DNA of 64,000 nt from Echinarachnius parma (taxonomy: Eukaryota; Echinodermata; Echinoidea; Clypeasteroida; Echinarachniidae), in NCBI GenBank assembly GCA_037951105.1, contig JBAMJV010004006.1:1-64000 (forward strand), written 5' to 3'. This document shows, in pieces, positions 59,788 to 64,000 of this stretch (the stretch's first letter is position 1; the number at the start of each line of letters is the position of its first letter). The position numbers and the translations under genes are program-made. The notes beneath the pieces were generated by a model. The model did no database searches. It had not been told where the DNA came from and saw only the letters and a program-made list of their open reading frames with translations.

Positions 59788-60128
59788 TTACCAATTGAAT
59801 TCAATTGGTAATCAGAATTACCAATTGAAAATTACCAATTGAAAATTACCAATTGAAAATATTCCAATTGAAATCAATTGGTAATCGAACACCATATGCA
59901 TGCGTGCATGGTGCTCGCACGCAGCGCAGGCAATTATCAATTTAAATCAATGGGTACCCATTGAAACCAATGCCAATGGGTACCCATTGAATTCAATGGG
60001 TACCAATTAGAATTCAATGGGTACCAATTAGAATTTCAAATGGAATTTCGTCCTGCGCACACATGAGCTTGTGTAAATACAGTACCGTATGTATGCGTGC
60101 ATGGTGCTCGCACGCAGCGCAGGCAATT
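59788..60128. repeat. Palindromic ACCAATTG / GGGTACCC cluster with a 195-base duplication
   Basis: ttaccaattgaattcaattg plus gtaa is a 24-base perfect palindrome (59788-59811). attaccaattgaaa repeats three times and caatgggtacccattg occurs repeatedly. tgcgtgcatggtgctcgcac then gcagcgcaggcaatta occurs at 59901 and again at 60094. Confidence 0.85.
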
Positions 60129-60129
60129 A

Positions 60130-61379
60130 ATTGTGCAGGCCGCGCCCGGTGTCACAGTGTGACTGTATTTAACTAGGTTTTGCCCTGGTTTATTCCAGCG
60201 TAGTGTGAACAGTGCCATTTATGCTGTAAGATGTATAGGCAAACCGCGGTGTATTGCGTGTAAAGGATGATTAAATGGTTCTTTTGTGTAAGCCTGTGAT
60301 AATACATGGGCAGTGGACTACTGTTGGCATAGGGCTTGCCCAGGGTACCAAGCATAGCAACGTAGTACAATTGAAGGGCAATCATGCAGGGGAGTAAAAG
60401 GGAAGAGGTGGAAATGTTCTTTGTTATGAATCACATGATACACATTCTTGTACATGTCAGGTAAAGGATTCAGTTAAAATGTGTAGGTTAGGTGGCAGAC
60501 CAGATTTTACCCACGACGGAGAAGGATCATGTTTGGCTTTCCTCTCCTCAATTTGGGTGTGGTCTGAACACCATATACTTTATAACGTGTTCTTGACATT
60601 AGCACTTGTAAGTGTTAACTACTATATAGAGTCGTGTACTGTGAATGCAGTGTAAGAGATGGATTCGTGTTTCCTGATACTCTGCATCATCTTGAAAAGA
60701 GAGTAGAAAATTCACACCAGCATAAATGGCACTTTGGTTGGTGATAGACCAGAGCCTGAATAGACGAATGTTCTTCAGGTGACGACGAAGGCGCTTCCTC
60801 GCTCCTCGAATCGTCGCAGGACCCGCTTGACAACGACTTCGAGCGCGTAAGGACATTCGCAGGACGACGAACGACGCTTCGGATGATGTAGCGGTCACGG
60901 TGATGTAAAACTATGAATAAATGTCTGATTGACATGTCGACTTGAGACTTTATAGTGATGAGACGTTGGACTCATAACCAGAGTGGTTAACTTTGATTAA
61001 GTGGAGTGCTTAAGAAGGACTTGGAATATGACTGATGATGAAACTATTGAAATTCTTTTGATATGATAAATATGGAATAAGAATATGACGTGTATTGAGA
61101 TATATGATATATGCATAAATTTTCATGGGATACTTTACACTTTGCACTTATTGTTGGGAGATAATAGTATATGTTGTATGACTCGCGCGTTATACTGTGG
61201 TTGTTTGTGGCGTACTCTAAACAGAGTGAAAATACCTTTAGAGAAGGTGACTTTTTGAAGAGGTCGATACAGGACCACTCTAGAAGTGTTGGTAAGAGGT
61301 TTATACAGGACATGGTGTAGTGGCTATAAAGAGGTCATTTCAGGACCTGCTTTAAAAGTTTTTTTTTTTGTGAAGACAC
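60130..61379. other. Intergenic or 5' region of the zinc-finger gene
   Basis: No repeat recognised. A GC-richer stretch at 60760-60895 is open for about 43 codons on the plus strand (EGASSLLESSQDPLDNDFER and more) but also open on the minus strand. I cannot assign it. Confidence 0.35.
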
Positions 61380-61428
61380 ATGGGTGTCTATGTTGAGGAT
61401 GATGTCGAGAATGGTGTTCTACCACAAG
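61380..61428 (+). CDS. Zinc-finger gene, candidate first coding exon
   Basis: ATG at 61380 (G at +4) opens MGVYVEDDVENGVLPQ, ending after one base of a Gly codon at a gtaatt donor. The next exon needs exactly one incoming base, so the phases agree. The exon is short and unsupported by homology. The product is acidic and lacks a signal peptide. Confidence 0.5.
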
Positions 61429-61808
61429 GTAATTTGAATGTTTACGTAAATCTATATTTCTTTACAGGTTGACATACTAAAATTCGAAATATAATGTCTC
61501 TTGGTTTTCTGCTAGCATATTCATGATAATTATGCTTTTTTCATAAGGACAAATGTAAATTTTGATCTCACAAGGCTATAATAATGAATACTTTTCCTTT
61601 TTCTGGGCTATTTGGGTATAAATAAGAATTTTAATATGGCATGTACACATGTAGCCCTATACTCAAATGTTGCAGTAGCATTTGTGCTATTATGCGCAGC
61701 GCATACGTTGTTACTAGAACCTAATACATTTTCGCCAGTCCAGAGTCAACCTTTTGTCTTAATCAATCTTGGTGTTTATAATTTGCATTATATTTCCCCA
61801 AATTGCAG

Positions 61809-61894
61809 GAACTGAAGAACCTGAGGAAGTGGCAGCAGACATAGAAGAGGACCTTCACGAACAGGTTGAAAAAGAAGATGCTGGACCGCCACAG
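61809..61894 (+). CDS. Zinc-finger gene, exon 2: acidic
   Basis: Acceptor ccccaaattgcag and donor gtaatt bound GTEEPEEVAADIEEDLHEQV then EKEDAGPPQ. It ends in phase 0, matching the phase of the zinc-finger exon at 63614 (VRMEANLQC). No family is recognised; the acidic N-terminus could be a disordered or regulatory region. Confidence 0.6.
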
Positions 61895-62097
61895 GTAATT
61901 TGCATGTCTCTAGAGTACAGAAGCTATGACGTCATAAAAACACTTTTTTAGAATTTTCAAATTTGGACGTCATTTTCAGAAAGAGCATAACAAATAATGT
62001 CAAAATACTGAAAATCAAAGGAATACATGTAGTTTACGTATTGGCTGAGATATGCCCACCCAAATGAATTTGACTTCAATGGGCAATCAGTGTTATA

Positions 62098-62131
62098 GTG
62101 CACTGGTTCATAAATTTATGAACCAGTGCAC
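62098..62131. repeat. 34-base perfect palindrome
   Basis: gtgcactggttcataaa followed directly by its complement, with an outer ttata.../...tataa extension. Close to the left edge of the retroelement remnants. Confidence 0.9.
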
Positions 62132-62149
62132 AGTACACTATAAGGAGGA

Positions 62150-62445
62150 AGTTTGTACGCCGTAAAGTGAAGACTAAACTGATACAAAATAAGAAGAAGT
62201 TAAAGTCGGTGGATGGTTTCAAGGCAGTCTATGTCAACGGGGATCTCACACCTCTTTGTATGCAATGCTGAGAGAGCTGAAGAAAGATCCCACAATCAAA
62301 AGTTGCTAGAGGGGAAAATCTTTTGAAGGCAGTCTGTGGATGGGCAGGAGGTCACTAAAGCCATGAACTCCCCTGACGACTTGTGGAGAGTGGGGTGGAG
62401 TGAAGCCAAAGTTACTGACCTCGGCTTCTTCCCCAAGTTCTAGGA
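62150..62445 (+). pseudogene. Degenerate LINE ORF1-like fragment
   Basis: Three frames joined by frameshifts read KVKTKLIQNKKKLKSVDGFK, VNGDLTPL, MLRELKKDPTIKS and SPDDLWRVG. The K(S)...DGFK.V.VN.DLTPLR pattern resembles the C-terminal domain of ORF1-type proteins of invertebrate non-LTR elements. Several stops; not functional. Confidence 0.5.
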
Positions 62446-62505
62446 CAGGCACAGGCCGTGTAACGATGCTGTACTGGTCAACTTGTTTAGCAACGGAGGG
62501 AAGAC

Positions 62506-62985
62506 ATGAAAAGATGTCATAACAAACATGCTGGTGAGGAGCTACCAGAGCTCTCTACAGGACAAAGAGTGCGTGTACAGGACTCGGACGGTACATGGTT
62601 CTCAGCAGAAGTCTCAAGAGTATCTCAAGAACCAAGATCATATGATGTGACAACACCAAATGGAAGAGTCCTGAGAAGAAACAGATCTCAGCTAAGAGAA
62701 ATAAGCTCCGAGGACTGCCACGATACCCAAACCACCAAGCCACTAGCGAAGAAAGTTACCTTCGCAATGGAAGATGAAGCTAGTACGACCGAAGCCAACA
62801 TCAAAGGACATTCAAAGATGAGCTCAAAGGGCAACAAGCACCAACACAAGCCATACACCACACGATATGGACGTGAGATTCATCGACCAGCTTGCTACAC
62901 TTACAGTTCACGCCCTCGCTCTGAAGCCTTGTTCTCATATACTCAACCTTTGCAGTCTTTGATTTGGATGCTGCTATGTAGATAA
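62506..62985 (+). pseudogene. C-terminal end of a Ty3/gypsy-type pol polyprotein
   Basis: 159 open codons: a GQRVRVQDSDGTWFSAEV block, RSYDVTTPNGRVLRRNRSQL, and a tail TRYGREIHRPACY. This is the post-integrase region of metazoan Ty3/gypsy retroelements. The integrase core, reverse transcriptase and LTRs are not visible, so it is a 3' fragment. It is intact as a frame but orphaned. Confidence 0.75.
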
Positions 62986-63017
62986 AATAAATTTGGCTTG
63001 TGTTTTTTTAAAAACAG

Positions 63018-63400
63018 GTCAGGATGGAGCCAGCTTTCAGTGTAGTGTTTGCCACCAGAAATTCAGCGTCAAATTAAATCTGACCAGGCAATTTAAGATA
63101 CACAAGGAGAAGGTGATGAAAGGCCCATCCTGCCCCAAAACATTCACACTGAAGCAGAATTTGGACAGGCATGTTCAGACGCATGTGTACCCTAGTATAA
63201 GGCTGTATAAGAATGGGCAAGAATGGCCAAGGTCTACAAGAAGCTGGATGAGGCGGCCAAGACTTGACGACTTTTGGCTGCAGCCCAAATCAGCAGAGGC
63301 ATTGGCAAAGAAGAAGGGAGAGTATCGGTGGGAGGGGAATGTCATCCTGAACTTTGACCAATATGCTGGGAAGAGCATAGTGGCGGCTGTTGGAGAATGA
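63018..63400 (+). pseudogene. Zinc-finger module copy 1, damaged
   Basis: Acceptor aaaacag, then a frame with FQCSVCHQKFSVKLNLTRQF and CPKTFTLKQNLDRHVQTH. Compared with copy 2, one base is missing after atggag, so phase 0 entry would hit a stop. The first finger has Gln for its first His and the second has Gly for its first Cys. Two compensating shifts follow near 63220 and 63268. The end resembles copy 2 (SAEALAKKKGEY, WEGNVILNF). Either a decayed exon or sequencing error. Confidence 0.55.
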
Positions 63401-63613
63401 TGTGGGGTACATCAACTGGCTGATGGGCCGGTACTGGGAACAGGGAGAAAGCTACCCACCCGGCAAAATGGGTGAAGAACACCCATCCTGGACTACATGC
63501 TATCACTACCAGTACCAGTACAAGTAATAATAGATGCTTATATATATTATGGTTATCAAATTTGATGCTGCCTATGTACATGAACTAAATTTGTGTTCTT
63601 TTTGTTCTAACAG

Positions 63614-64000
63614 GTCAGGATGGAGGCCAACCTTCAGTGTACAGTTTGCCAGCAAAGATTTGGTGTAAAGTCCAATCTCACCAGGCACATGAAGTCTCAC
63701 CAGGCACATGAAGTGTCACCAGGAAAAGCAGATCAAGTGCCCGTCCTGCCCCAGAACTTTTGAGCTGAAACAGAATTTGGAGAGGCATGTGCAAACTCAC
63801 CAGGCCCCAAAAATCAGGATGTACAAAAATGGACTAGAAGCCCTCCTTGACTCCACACCAGAGGCCAAGATGTATAAGACAATGGATGAGGCGGCCAAGA
63901 CCGTCGACAATGTTTGGCTGCTTCCGGAATCGGCAGAGTCAATGGCGAAGAAGAATGGCGAGTTCTTGTGGGAGGGCAACGTGGTGCTGAACTTTGGCCA
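63614..64000 (+). CDS. Zinc-finger module copy 2, runs off window
   Basis: Acceptor ttctaacag, phase 0: VRMEANLQCTVCQQRFGVKS then NLTRHMKSH, a perfect C2H2 finger (C-x2-C-x12-H-x3-H). A 19-base direct duplication (ctcaccaggcacatgaagt, about 63687-63724) then shifts the frame to a stop. In the other frame a second intact finger (IKCPSCPRTFELKQNLERHV then QTH) and a unit ending SAESMAKKNGEF and WEGNVVLNF continue to the edge. Nucleic-acid binding is likely from the fingers; nothing more can be said. Confidence 0.5.

Overview
This window is animal nuclear DNA: spliced genes with GT-AG introns, long AT-rich introns and UTRs, microsatellites, and many short inverted-repeat elements. The proteins and the repeat style (short terminal-inverted-repeat elements, a 'ggaggcat...gtccgtccgtccg' element, tRNA-derived SINE remnants) suggest an invertebrate deuterostome, most likely an echinoderm. 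Species cannot be fixed from the sequence alone.

Region 1 (31-5797, + strand) holds the last eight coding exons of a Dishevelled gene (Wnt signalling scaffold): the second half of the PDZ domain, the whole DEP domain, a proline-rich linker, a Pro-His-Gln-Gly-Met repeat tract and the conserved C-terminus ending EFFVDVM. The DIX domain and the start of PDZ lie upstream of the window. A long AT-rich stretch follows, probably 3' UTR to about 12.8 kb, with two minisatellites. One of these (72 bp x 12) stays open in frame on both strands.

Region 2 (about 12.8-25 kb) has no convincing host gene. It holds GT/CA microsatellites, a pogo-like and a Tc1-like terminus, an AACGTT-rich inverted-repeat element, a 4 kb nested tandem block (17.6-21.7 kb), a TTAA-flanked MITE, a foldback element with telomere-like repeats, and a foldback enclosing the tail of a non-LTR reverse transcriptase.

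Region 3 (25257-53179, + strand) is a complete 25-exon gene for a GOLIM4/GPP130-type Golgi protein: short cytosolic tail, one signal-anchor membrane segment, lumenal coiled coil, Gln-rich and acidic stem. All 25 exons join in a consistent reading phase to 900 codons plus stop. Its introns carry most of the mobile elements of the window.

Region 4 (about 53.2-61.3 kb) is GOLIM4 3' UTR followed by intergenic repeats, including a SINE. Region 5 (61380-64000, + strand) is the start of a gene, unknown to me, with C2H2 zinc-finger modules. Remnants of two retroelements lie between its second exon and the first finger module, and the gene runs off the window.

The most unusual observation is that three coding exons, one in Dvl and two in GOLIM4, have their 5' splice site inside a tandem repeat that starts in the exon and continues into the intron. 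This gives about 3, 12 and 18 copies of the exon end plus donor. In Dvl the second donor is in frame and would add 14 residues to the DEP domain.
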